Source: an uncultured Corynebacterium sp.
Lineage (GTDB): Bacteria > Actinomycetota > Actinomycetes > Mycobacteriales > Mycobacteriaceae
Direction: 5' to 3'
Length of the DNA stretch: 5,422 nt
Assembly (NCBI GenBank): GCA_945631445.1
Contig: CALZCR010000144.1
Location: 1-5,422 of the forward strand
Below are positions 1-5,422 of the stretch, one piece after another; the first letter of the stretch is position 1, and every line of letters starts with the position of its first letter. Made by a program: the position numbers and the translations under genes. The notes beneath the pieces are model-generated. The model saw only the letters and a list, made by a program, of their open reading frames with translations, was not told where the DNA came from and did no database searches.

Positions 1-1289
1 GGTTCGTAGTAGACGGCGTCGCGCAACTCATCCGGCAGGTACTGCTGGGCGACCACCCCGCGCGGGTCGTCGTGCGGGAACTTGTAGCCCACGGCGTTGC
101 CCAACTTCTTGGCGCCCTCGTAATGCCCGTCGCGCAGATGCGCCGGCACCGCCCCGGCCTTGCCCGCCCGCACGTCCGCCTGCGCCTTGCCGATCGCGTC
201 GATCACCGCCGGCGACTTCGGCGCGGTCGCCAGATGAATCGTCGCCTGCGCCAACGTCAACCGGCCCTCCGGCATGCCGATCAACTGCACCGCCTGGGCC
301 GCGGCCACCGCGGTCTGCAACGCGGTGGGATCCGCCATCCCGACGTCCTCGGAGGCGTGGACCACCAACCGGCGGGCGATGAACCGAGGATCCTCCCCCG
401 CCTCCAACATCCGCGCCAGATAATGCAACGCGGCGTCGACGTCGGAACCGCGGATGGACTTGATGAACGCGCTGACCACGTCGTAGTGCTGATCACCGTC
501 CCGGTCGTAGCGCACCACGGCGCGGTTGACGTTGTTGGTGACGGTCTCGATGTCCAGCCGGCCACCGTCGGCCACCGACTCCGCGGCGGCGTCGAGATAA
601 GTCAGGGCGCGCCGGGCGTCGCCGCCGGCCAACAGCACGATCTGCTCCAGCGCCTCGTCCTCCGCCGTGATCCGGGCGCCCAAGCCGCGCTCATCGGCCA
701 ACGCCCGGTCTAAGACCGTGCGCAGATCCACCGGCTCAAGTGAGCGCAACTGCAACAGCAGCGAGCGCGAGAGCAACGGTGAGACCACGCTGAAGGAAGG
801 GTTTTCGGTGGTGGCGGCCACCAACAACACGGTGCGGTTTTCCACCGCCCCCAACAACGCGTCCTGCTGCGTCTTCGAAAACCGGTGCACTTCGTCGATG
901 AACAAGACGGTGCGCTGGCCGTCAATGAGGTCCCGGCGGGCCCGGTCAATCACGGCACGTACCTGTTTGACCCCGGCGTCCAACGCGGACAGCCCGACGA
1001 AGCTCTGCCCCATCGCCGCCGCGATCAAGGAGGCCACCGTCGTCTTCCCCGTGCCCGGCGGGCCATAGAGGATGACGGAGGCCTCGCCGGAGCCTTCCAC
1101 CAGCCGACGCAACGGCTTGCCCGCACCGAGTAAGTGCTCTTGGCCCACGACCTCGTCCAGCGTGCGCGGGCGCATGCGCGCGGCCAGCGGCGCTCCCGGC
1201 CCCGCCTGAAAGAAGCTGGAGCCGCGCGCACCCGCCCCTTCCGGTTCCTGACCTGGCGGCCCGGCGTCGAACAGGGCGTCTTGGGACAT
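1..1289 (-). CDS. rarA: RarA/MgsA replication-associated recombination AAA+ ATPase (3' end beyond window)
   Basis: This is a cytoplasmic AAA+ ATPase of the RarA/MgsA/WRNIP1 family, related to clamp-loader subunits and RuvB. The family acts at stalled or damaged replication forks. In order, the sequence shows a flexible Gly/Pro-rich N-terminus (residues 1-33), the family motif [16 protein letters not shown] (35-50), Walker A GPPGTGKT (76-83), Walker [10 protein letters not shown] (129-137), sensor 1 ATTENPSF (159-166), a likely arginine finger in SPLLSR (R175), and sensor 2 [12 protein letters not shown] (222-233). The helical C-terminal tetramerisation region follows (about 268-429), including [11 protein letters not shown] and the [16 protein letters not shown] stretch. 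429 full codons are visible; the family is usually about 430-460 residues, so only a short tail is missing. The ATG at 1289 is preceded by AGGAGAGG with a 9-base spacer. The gene is 15 bases downstream of the kinase-like gene and probably shares its transcript. Nothing suggests it is broken. Confidence 0.96.
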   Translation of the reverse strand, partial: MSQDALFDAGPPGQEPEGAGARGSSFFQAGPGAPLAARMRPRTLDEVVGQEHLLGAGKPLRRLVEGSGEASVILYGPPGTGKTTVASLIAAAMGQSFVGLSALDAGVKQVRAVIDRARRDLIDGQRTVLFIDEVHRFSKTQQDALLGAVENRTVLLVAATTENPSFSVVSPLLSRSLLLQLRSLEPVDLRTVLDRALADERGLGARITAEDEALEQIVLLAGGDARRALTYLDAAAESVADGGRLDIETVTNNVNRAVVRYDRDGDQHYDVVSAFIKSIRGSDVDAALHYLARMLEAGEDPRFIARRLVVHASEDVGMADPTALQTAVAAAQAVQLIGMPEGRLTLAQATIHLATAPKSPAVIDAIGKAQADVRAGKAGAVPAHLRDGHYEGAKKLGNAVGYKFPHDDPRGVVAQQYLPDELRDAVYYE

Positions 1290-1298
1290 GTCGGAATG

Positions 1299-1306
1299 CC
1301 TCTCCT
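1299..1306 (-). promoter_or_regulatory. Shine-Dalgarno of rarA overlapping the upstream stop codon
   Basis: Read on the minus strand, AGGAGAGG lies 9 bases before the rarA ATG. Its first two bases are the last two of the TAG stop of the upstream kinase-like gene (1307-1305). A ribosome terminating there sits on the rarA ribosome binding site, an arrangement typical of translational coupling. Coupling itself is inferred. Confidence 0.8.
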
Positions 1307-2507
1307 AGGTGATTCTCGGGGCGCGGACCCGCTCCGCCACCTCGTTGGCCCACACGGCGACGACTTCGTCTTTCGGGTCCTTGCTCGCACGAGTGAAACG
1401 GGCCAAGGCCTCAAACGTCTCATACAGGTCGCGCCGGGCCAGTAACTCGTCGAGCTCGAAAGGCCCGGCGTCCGCTGGGCGCAGCAAAGCGTCCAGACCG
1501 CCGGGCAACTCGTCATCGCCGGCGACGTGCTCGCCCACCGCGCCGAGGGTGCCGTACTGCATCATGGCCACCGACGCGCTGGCCCAGCCCACCAGCGCAG
1601 CCAAGATGCGGGCGTGCAACAAGTCCTCGTTCTTGGCGTTCGGCCAGGTGTCCCCCACCTCTGCGACCCAGGCTTCGACGAAGGCCGCGGCCTCGTCGTC
1701 GCTGATCGGGTGGGCGGACAGGTACTGGGGGAAACCGGCGATGACGCACGCCAGGTCGAAGGAGACGTCGTGGAAGTTCGCCCACTCGTAGTCGAGGAAC
1801 TGGGTGCGGTCGGCGACGATGATGTTGTCCGGCGACAGGTCGAAGGGGGTGAACGCGCGCGATCCGCCGCCGGTGAGGCGATGTTCCGCCTGGGCGGCGA
1901 ATTCCCGCACCAACTCCGGGGTGGCGATATCGGCGTGCTGGAGGATCCTCAAGCCGGTCTCGATGGCCCGGCCGAAGAGCTGTTCGCGCTCCGTGTGCAG
2001 GTTCGCGGCCTCCGGGTGCTTGCGCAGGATGCGCGAAATCAACGTGTAGAAGGCGTCGTGCTTGTCCGCCGTGCCGGCGTGCATGCGGCCCAGGGAAGTC
2101 CCCAGGTTGCGCAGGATCTGGACCCGCTCCTCCCGGTCGTCCCGCTCCAGCAGGTGCGCGAAGGTGTCGCCGTCGCCGGAGTCGGAGAGCACGATGATGC
2201 GTCGCTCCGCGTCGTGGGCCAGCAGCACCGGCCCGGGCCGGGTGTCCTCCGACAAGGCGTTGGTGAACTGGTAGGCGGCGATTTCGCGCAGCAGCGCCAC
2301 ATCATCGAGCGGATCGCCGGTCACCGGGATGTACTTCAGGACCACGGAGCGGTATTGGAAAAACGGAGAAGGCGCCGATTTCGCGCGCAAGACCACAGCG
2401 GAGCCCGATCCGGACAACGGCTCGATCTCAGACAGCTGCTGCGGGTCGCCGAAGCGATCGGACAGCAAATCCTGGGCGATGTCGACGATTTCTTGGTCGC
2501 TGGGCAC
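1305..2507 (-). CDS. APH-fold phosphotransferase-like protein, substrate unknown, atypical catalytic motif
   Basis: This 400-residue soluble protein has the layout of the aminoglycoside phosphotransferase/choline kinase superfamily. It shows a glycine-rich nucleotide loop SGSGSAVVLRAK (32-43), a probable ATP-binding lysine K58 in VVLKYI, a probable partner glutamate E75 in LLREIAAYQ, a hinge-like region around IVLSDSGDGDTFAHLL (105-120), a catalytic-loop counterpart TPFDLSPDNIIV (220-231), and a metal-binding aspartate D239 in FLDYEWANFHDVSFDLA. In most relatives the catalytic loop reads HxDxxxxN. Here D223 and N228 are kept but the histidine position is P221. The C-terminal half (about 245-400) is helical, as in this fold. 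The start is GTG: an in-frame TGA lies two codons upstream, AGGAGA is 7 bases away, and the nearby ATG at 2514 is out of frame. A 'phosphotransferase' label by homology would not imply aminoglycoside resistance. The substrate could be a small metabolite, or the protein may have lost catalysis. It sits between aspS and rarA and is likely translationally coupled to rarA. Confidence 0.85.
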   Translation of the reverse strand: MPSDQEIVDIAQDLLSDRFGDPQQLSEIEPLSGSGSAVVLRAKSAPSPFFQYRSVVLKYIPVTGDPLDDVALLREIAAYQFTNALSEDTRPGPVLLAHDAERRIIVLSDSGDGDTFAHLLERDDREERVQILRNLGTSLGRMHAGTADKHDAFYTLISRILRKHPEAANLHTEREQLFGRAIETGLRILQHADIATPELVREFAAQAEHRLTGGGSRAFTPFDLSPDNIIVADRTQFLDYEWANFHDVSFDLACVIAGFPQYLSAHPISDDEAAAFVEAWVAEVGDTWPNAKNEDLLHARILAALVGWASASVAMMQYGTLGAVGEHVAGDDELPGGLDALLRPADAGPFELDELLARRDLYETFEALARFTRASKDPKDEVVAVWANEVAERVRAPRIT

Positions 2508-2514
2508 TCTTCAT

Positions 2515-2520
2515 TCTCCT
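2515..2520 (-). promoter_or_regulatory. Shine-Dalgarno deciding the GTG start of the kinase-like gene
   Basis: AGGAGA on the minus strand is 7 bases before the GTG at 2507-2505. An ATG at 2514-2512 is immediately adjacent to this motif, too close to be used well, and it opens a different frame that gives no recognisable protein. The site therefore supports the GTG. Confidence 0.75.
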
Positions 2521-2594
2521 TGGCGGCGGGGAGGTCGCGCCACCGGGTTGTCGGCGCACACGCGGGCGGAGTCGGCCAGGGCGCGCGCCGTTGT

Positions 2595-2620
2595 CCCGGG
2601 TCACCAGGAGGTGGCCCGGG
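2595..2620 (-). terminator. Strong GC hairpin just after aspS; possible terminator or attenuator
   Basis: An inverted repeat starts about 9 bases after the aspS TAA. On the minus strand it is CCCGGG, one unpaired base, CACC, a TCCT loop, GGTG, one unpaired base, CCCGGG. That is 10 base pairs with a single C/A mismatch. On the plus strand the mismatch becomes a U-G wobble, so the antisense RNA would fold slightly better. No T-run follows on the minus strand, so it is not a canonical intrinsic terminator. It may still slow or partly end aspS transcripts or protect their 3' end. The rest of the 122-bp gap holds no gene or clear promoter that I can see. Confidence 0.4.
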
Positions 2621-2629
2621 GAAGGGCGG

Positions 2630-4429
2630 TTACTTCACCGGCTCCTTCGCGTCCTTCTTCGGCTTGGCGTCCAGCCCGGCCTCGCGGCGCTGCTGCGCCG
2701 TGATCGGGGCCGGGGCGTCGGTCAACGGGTCCACGCCGCCGCCCGACTTGGGGAAGGCGATGACGTCGCGGATGGAGTCGAAGCCGCCGAGCAGAGACAC
2801 GATGCGGTCCCAGCCAAAGGCGATGCCGCCGTGCGGCGGAGCGCCGTAGTTCATGGCGTCGAGCAGGAAGCCGAACTTCTCCTGGGACTCTTCCTCGCCG
2901 ATGCCCATCACCGAGAACACCCGCTCCTGCACGTCGCGGCGGTGGTTACGGATGGAGCCGCCGCCGATCTCGTTGCCGTTGCAGACGATGTCGTAGGCGT
3001 ACGCCAGGGCCTCGCCCGGGTTCTCGTCGAAGTTGTCCAGGTACTCCGGCTTGGGGGAGGTGAACGCGTGGTGCACCGCGGTCCAGGCGGAACTGCCCAG
3101 CGCCACGTCGCCGGAGGCGGTGGCGTCCGCGGCGGACTCGAACATCGGGGCGTCGACGACCCACACGAAAGACCAGTCGCCGTCCTTGATCAGCCCGAGC
3201 TTCTCGGCGATCTCGCCGCGGGCGGCTCCGAGCAGCGCGCGGGAAGACTTGGTCTCGCCGGCGGCGAAGAAGATGCAGTCGCCCGGCTCGGCGCCGACGT
3301 GCTCGGCGATCCCGGCGCGCTCGGCGTCAGTGATGTTCTTGGCCACCGGGCCGGACAACTCGCCGTCCTCGCCGACCAGGATGTAGGCCAGTCCCTTGGC
3401 GCCGCGCTGCTTGGCCCATTCCTGCCAAGCGTCGAGCTGGCGGCGCGGCTGGGAGGCGCCGCCTTCCATGACGACGGCGCCGACGTATTCGTTCTTGAAC
3501 ACGCGGAAGGTGGTGTCGGCGAAAAAGTCCGTGCACTCGACGATTTCGATGTCGAAGCGCAGGTCCGGCTTGTCGGAGCCGTAGCGGCGCATGGCTTCGG
3601 CGTAGGTGATGCGCGGGATCGGGGTGGTGACCTCGTGGCCGATCAGCTTCCACAGCTCAGTGATGATTTCTTCGCCCAGGGAGATGACGTCTTCCTGGTC
3701 GACGAAACTCATTTCCACGTCGAGCTGGGTGAACTCCGGCTGGCGGTCGGCGCGGAAGTCTTCGTCGCGGTAGCAGCGGGCGATCTGGTAGTAGCGCTCC
3801 ATGCCGCCGACCATGAGCAGCTGCTTGAACAGCTGCGGGGACTGTGGCAGGGCGTAGAAGCTGCCCGGCTTCAGGCGTGCGGGGACGAGGAAGTCGCGGG
3901 CGCCTTCGGGGGTGGAGCGGGTCAGGGTGGGGGTTTCGATCTCGAGGAAGTCGTGGTTGTCGAGGACCGTGCGGGCGGCCTTGTTGGCTTTGGAGCGCAG
4001 GCGCAGCGCTTCGGCCTGGCGCTGGCGGCGCAGGTCCAGGTAGCGGTGCTTCAGGCGGGTTTCTTCGCCGACCTCGGAGGAGCCGGAGGCGTCTTCGATC
4101 TGGAAGGGCAGGGCCTCGGATTCGCTGAGAACGAGCAGCTCGGAGACGTTGACTTCGATGTCGCCGGAGGCGAGGTTCGGGTTTTCGGAGCCTTCCGGGC
4201 GGGGTTCGACCACGCCGGTGATCTGGACGCAGTATTCGCTGCGCAGGTCGTGGGCTGCTTCGGCGACGGCGGATTCGCGGAAGACCACCTGGGCGTAGCC
4301 CGAGCGGTCGCGGAGGTCGATGAAGATCACGCCTCCGTGATCGCGGCGGCGAGCCACCCAACCGGTCAGGGTGACGGATTCTCCGGCTAGTTCTTTGCGG
4401 AGGTCTCCGGCTAGATGAGTACGCAGCAC
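2630..4429 (-). CDS. aspS: Aspartyl-tRNA synthetase, bacterial type, probably non-discriminating (Asp/Asn)
   Basis: This cytoplasmic class IIb enzyme charges tRNA-Asp with aspartate using ATP. The N-terminal anticodon-binding OB fold (about 1-110) carries [19 protein letters not shown] (23-41). Class II motif 1 surrounds [16 protein letters not shown] (165-180), and [13 protein letters not shown] (194-206) lies in the active site. Motif 2 is [20 protein letters not shown] (218-237), motif 3 [10 protein letters not shown] (534-543), followed by DVIAFPKS (555-562). The region between motifs 2 and 3 (about 290-420) is the GAD insertion of bacterial AspRS. H31 and G80 match residues linked to relaxed tRNA recognition in Pseudomonas AspRS; E. 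coli has Leu and Lys there. The GTG at 4429 gives the family N-terminus (V/M)LRTHLAGDL and 599 residues, close to actinobacterial relatives. The frame stays open to an ATG at 4570, but those 47 extra residues look non-coding and would run into the metallopeptidase start. GGAAGGA lies 12 bases before the GTG, a rather long spacing. The C-terminus is a lysine-rich tail (589-599). Confidence 0.97.
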   Translation of the reverse strand: MLRTHLAGDLRKELAGESVTLTGWVARRRDHGGVIFIDLRDRSGYAQVVFRESAVAEAAHDLRSEYCVQITGVVEPRPEGSENPNLASGDIEVNVSELLVLSESEALPFQIEDASGSSEVGEETRLKHRYLDLRRQRQAEALRLRSKANKAARTVLDNHDFLEIETPTLTRSTPEGARDFLVPARLKPGSFYALPQSPQLFKQLLMVGGMERYYQIARCYRDEDFRADRQPEFTQLDVEMSFVDQEDVISLGEEIITELWKLIGHEVTTPIPRITYAEAMRRYGSDKPDLRFDIEIVECTDFFADTTFRVFKNEYVGAVVMEGGASQPRRQLDAWQEWAKQRGAKGLAYILVGEDGELSGPVAKNITDAERAGIAEHVGAEPGDCIFFAAGETKSSRALLGAARGEIAEKLGLIKDGDWSFVWVVDAPMFESAADATASGDVALGSSAWTAVHHAFTSPKPEYLDNFDENPGEALAYAYDIVCNGNEIGGGSIRNHRRDVQERVFSVMGIGEEESQEKFGFLLDAMNYGAPPHGGIAFGWDRIVSLLGGFDSIRDVIAFPKSGGGVDPLTDAPAPITAQQRREAGLDAKPKKDAKEPVK

Positions 4430-4481
4430 GGTGGTTCCACGTCCTTCCAAGTGTCGTTTGTTGTGGCTTGAGTCGGCACAA

Positions 4482-4487
4482 AGTCTA
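4482..4487 (-). promoter_or_regulatory. Candidate -10 element of the aspS promoter
   Basis: TAGACT on the minus strand fits the corynebacterial -10 pattern TAnAnT. It would place a transcription start near 4475 and an untranslated leader of roughly 45 bases before the aspS GTG. No good -35 hexamer is visible 16-18 bases upstream, which is common in this genus. The call rests on one hexamer and its position. Confidence 0.35.
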
Positions 4488-4555
4488 CCTGCCCATTGGT
4501 GACGCGGAAGTCGTGGCCCCACCGTGTGTCCCTGGGGGGCGGGTGAAAGCTGTGG

Positions 4556-4561
4556 CATATT
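4556..4561 (+). promoter_or_regulatory. Candidate -10 element for the metallopeptidase gene, possibly giving a leaderless mRNA
   Basis: CATATT shares four positions with TATAAT and ends 7 bases before the A of the ATG at 4569. It lies in the only short AT-rich patch next to this gene. No Shine-Dalgarno is present at a normal distance; the nearest purine run, GAAAG, is about 20 bases upstream. The two facts together suggest transcription starting at or next to the ATG. No convincing -35 is seen. Confidence 0.25.
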
Positions 4562-4568
4562 TGAGCAC

Positions 4569-5422
4569 ATGACCTTCAGAAGTGACGCGAGTTACGACTC
4601 GAACCGGGCCCGCTCCGGCGGCGGCAGGGGCCGGGGCGCGGCCATCGGCGTGGGCGGCGGTCTCGGTGGCCTGGTGCTGGTGGGGCTGTTTCTTTTGCTG
4701 GGCGGAAATCCGGCCCAGTTGGGCGACCTGCTGGGGGCGGACCAGGGGCAGCAGGAGCAGCTTCCGTCCGGGGACGTCGACACGCTGGCGCATTGCCAGA
4801 GCATCGAGGACGCGAACGCCTACACCGACTGCCGTATCGAGGCCACGGCCACGTCGTTGGATCAGGTGTGGGTCGAGGTCTTGCCGGCTCAGGCGGGGTT
4901 GGCGTATTCGGCGCCGGGCATCGAAATTTTCCAGGGGCAGACCACCACCGGGTGCGGCGCGGCCTCGGCGGCGACCGGCCCCTTCTACTGCCCCGCTGAC
5001 GAGTACGCGTACCTCGACGTCAGTTTCTTCGACCAGATGGAGCAGTTCGGCGCGGACAACGCCCCGTTGGCGCAGATGTACATCGTGGCGCATGAGTTCG
5101 GCCATCACATCCAGAACCTGGAGGGCACGCTCGGTTTGAGCAACTACAACGATCCGGGGCCGACCTCGGCGGCGGTGGCGTTGGAGTTGCAGGCCGATTG
5201 TTACGGCGGCGTCTGGGCGCACTATGCGGACAAGGGCGAGGACGCGATGCTGGAGCCGATCACGCAAGAGCAGCTGGCCAGCGCGATTGAGACGGCCCGG
5301 GCCGTCGGCGACGACAACATTCAGCAGCGTTCCGGCGGTGAGGTCAACCCGGACCAGTGGACGCACGGGTCGTCCCAGCAGCGCCAGGACGCGTTCATGG
5401 CCGGCTACGAGACCGGGCAGAT
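4569..5422 (+). CDS. Membrane-anchored neutral zinc metallopeptidase, YpfJ family (3' end beyond window)
   Basis: This is a predicted zinc-dependent peptidase of the YpfJ/neutral zinc metallopeptidase family, whose substrates are not well known. A short Arg/Gly-rich cytoplasmic segment (1-22) leads into one hydrophobic helix (about 23-45), so the catalytic domain should face outside the membrane. There is no lipobox, and the helix looks like an anchor rather than a cleaved signal. A Gln/Gly-rich linker (about 56-70) precedes the domain. The zinc site is HEFGHHIQ (175-182), giving two histidine ligands and the catalytic Glu; E206 in [14 protein letters not shown] is the likely third ligand. 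The family C-terminal signature [20 protein letters not shown] (264-283) is present, so few residues are missing. Cysteines at 76, 88, 129, 141 and 211 could form disulfides outside the cell. The ATG is chosen because the hydrophobic helix follows at the right distance. It is divergent from aspS, with 139 bases between the start codons. Confidence 0.93.
   Translation, partial: MTFRSDASYDSNRARSGGGRGRGAAIGVGGGLGGLVLVGLFLLLGGNPAQLGDLLGADQGQQEQLPSGDVDTLAHCQSIEDANAYTDCRIEATATSLDQVWVEVLPAQAGLAYSAPGIEIFQGQTTTGCGAASAATGPFYCPADEYAYLDVSFFDQMEQFGADNAPLAQMYIVAHEFGHHIQNLEGTLGLSNYNDPGPTSAAVALELQADCYGGVWAHYADKGEDAMLEPITQEQLASAIETARAVGDDNIQQRSGGEVNPDQWTHGSSQQRQDAFMAGYETGQ

Noticed and set aside
72..713. A 213-codon plus-strand frame opposite rarA
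   Set aside because: It is a shadow of the rarA coding frame, Arg/His-rich with no domain.
1305..2507. Reading the APH-fold gene as an aminoglycoside resistance gene
   Set aside because: The fold family is broad, the catalytic His is replaced, and the gene sits in a housekeeping neighbourhood with no sign of a mobile element. Fold similarity alone does not support resistance.
2508..2629. A small minus-strand reading frame through the aspS-kinase gap, running into the ATG at 2514
   Set aside because: Its product is Arg/Pro-rich. Its GTG lies within the hairpin without a ribosome site, and most of its length is out of frame inside the kinase-like gene.
1527..2849. A 440-codon open frame on the plus strand
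   Set aside because: It runs antisense across the kinase-like gene, the intergenic gap and the end of aspS. Its composition is Val/Gly/Arg-rich and typical of a GC-bias shadow.
2591..4390. A 599-codon open frame on the plus strand opposite aspS
   Set aside because: It lies entirely antisense to a certain aspS. Its product is a low-complexity Val/Gly/Ala/Asp-rich string with no recognisable domain, no good ribosome site, and a length explained by G/C-biased third positions of the true gene.
4516..4540. Weak inverted repeat GCCCC ... GGGGC between the divergent genes
   Set aside because: It has only 5-6 pairs with a loop of about 13-14 bases in GC-rich DNA. This is expected by chance and fits no known leader or operator.
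4430..4570. N-terminal extension of AspRS by 47 residues to the ATG at 4570
   Set aside because: Family members begin at the LRTHLAGDL segment. The extension is unlike coding sequence, would include the candidate -10 and leader, and would overlap the start of the divergent metallopeptidase gene.
4485..5366. A 293-codon open frame on the minus strand opposite the metallopeptidase
   Set aside because: The plus strand encodes a clear HEFGH metallopeptidase over the same bases. The antisense product is Arg/Val-rich without family features.

Overview
The window looks like ordinary chromosome from a high-GC actinobacterium. The proteins and the gene order (zinc metallopeptidase, divergent aspS, a kinase-like gene, rarA) point to the Corynebacteriales, most likely Corynebacterium. 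This rests on remembered family and synteny knowledge; no search was run. Two of the four genes start with GTG, and third codon positions are strongly G/C-rich. That bias produces many long antisense ORFs, which are shadows of the real genes.

Layout: (1) 1-1289, minus strand: rarA (mgsA), a AAA+ ATPase of the replication-fork recombination family, intact at its N-terminus and cut at its C-terminus by the window edge. (2) 1305-2507, minus: a 400-residue protein with an aminoglycoside/choline-kinase-like fold, substrate unknown, in which the histidine of the usual HxD catalytic motif is proline. (3) 2508-2629: a 122-bp gap with a strong hairpin just after aspS. (4) 2630-4429, minus: aspS, aspartyl-tRNA synthetase, complete at 599 residues, with sequence marks of the non-discriminating (Asp/Asn) type. 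(5) 4430-4568: divergent intergenic region with candidate promoters. (6) 4569-5422, plus: a membrane-anchored neutral zinc metallopeptidase of the YpfJ family, cut near its C-terminus by the window edge.

The three minus-strand genes probably form a loose operon aspS - kinase-like - rarA. The last two are tightly coupled: the stop codon of the kinase-like gene lies inside the Shine-Dalgarno sequence of rarA. The hairpin after aspS may partly separate aspS expression from the two downstream genes. The metallopeptidase is transcribed divergently from aspS.

I found no mobile element, CRISPR array, RNA gene or obviously new multi-gene system. The points most worth a second look are the degenerate kinase coupled to rarA, a possible sliding-clamp-binding peptide at the RarA N-terminus, the non-discriminating AspRS signature, and the hairpin carrying an anti-Shine-Dalgarno-like sequence.
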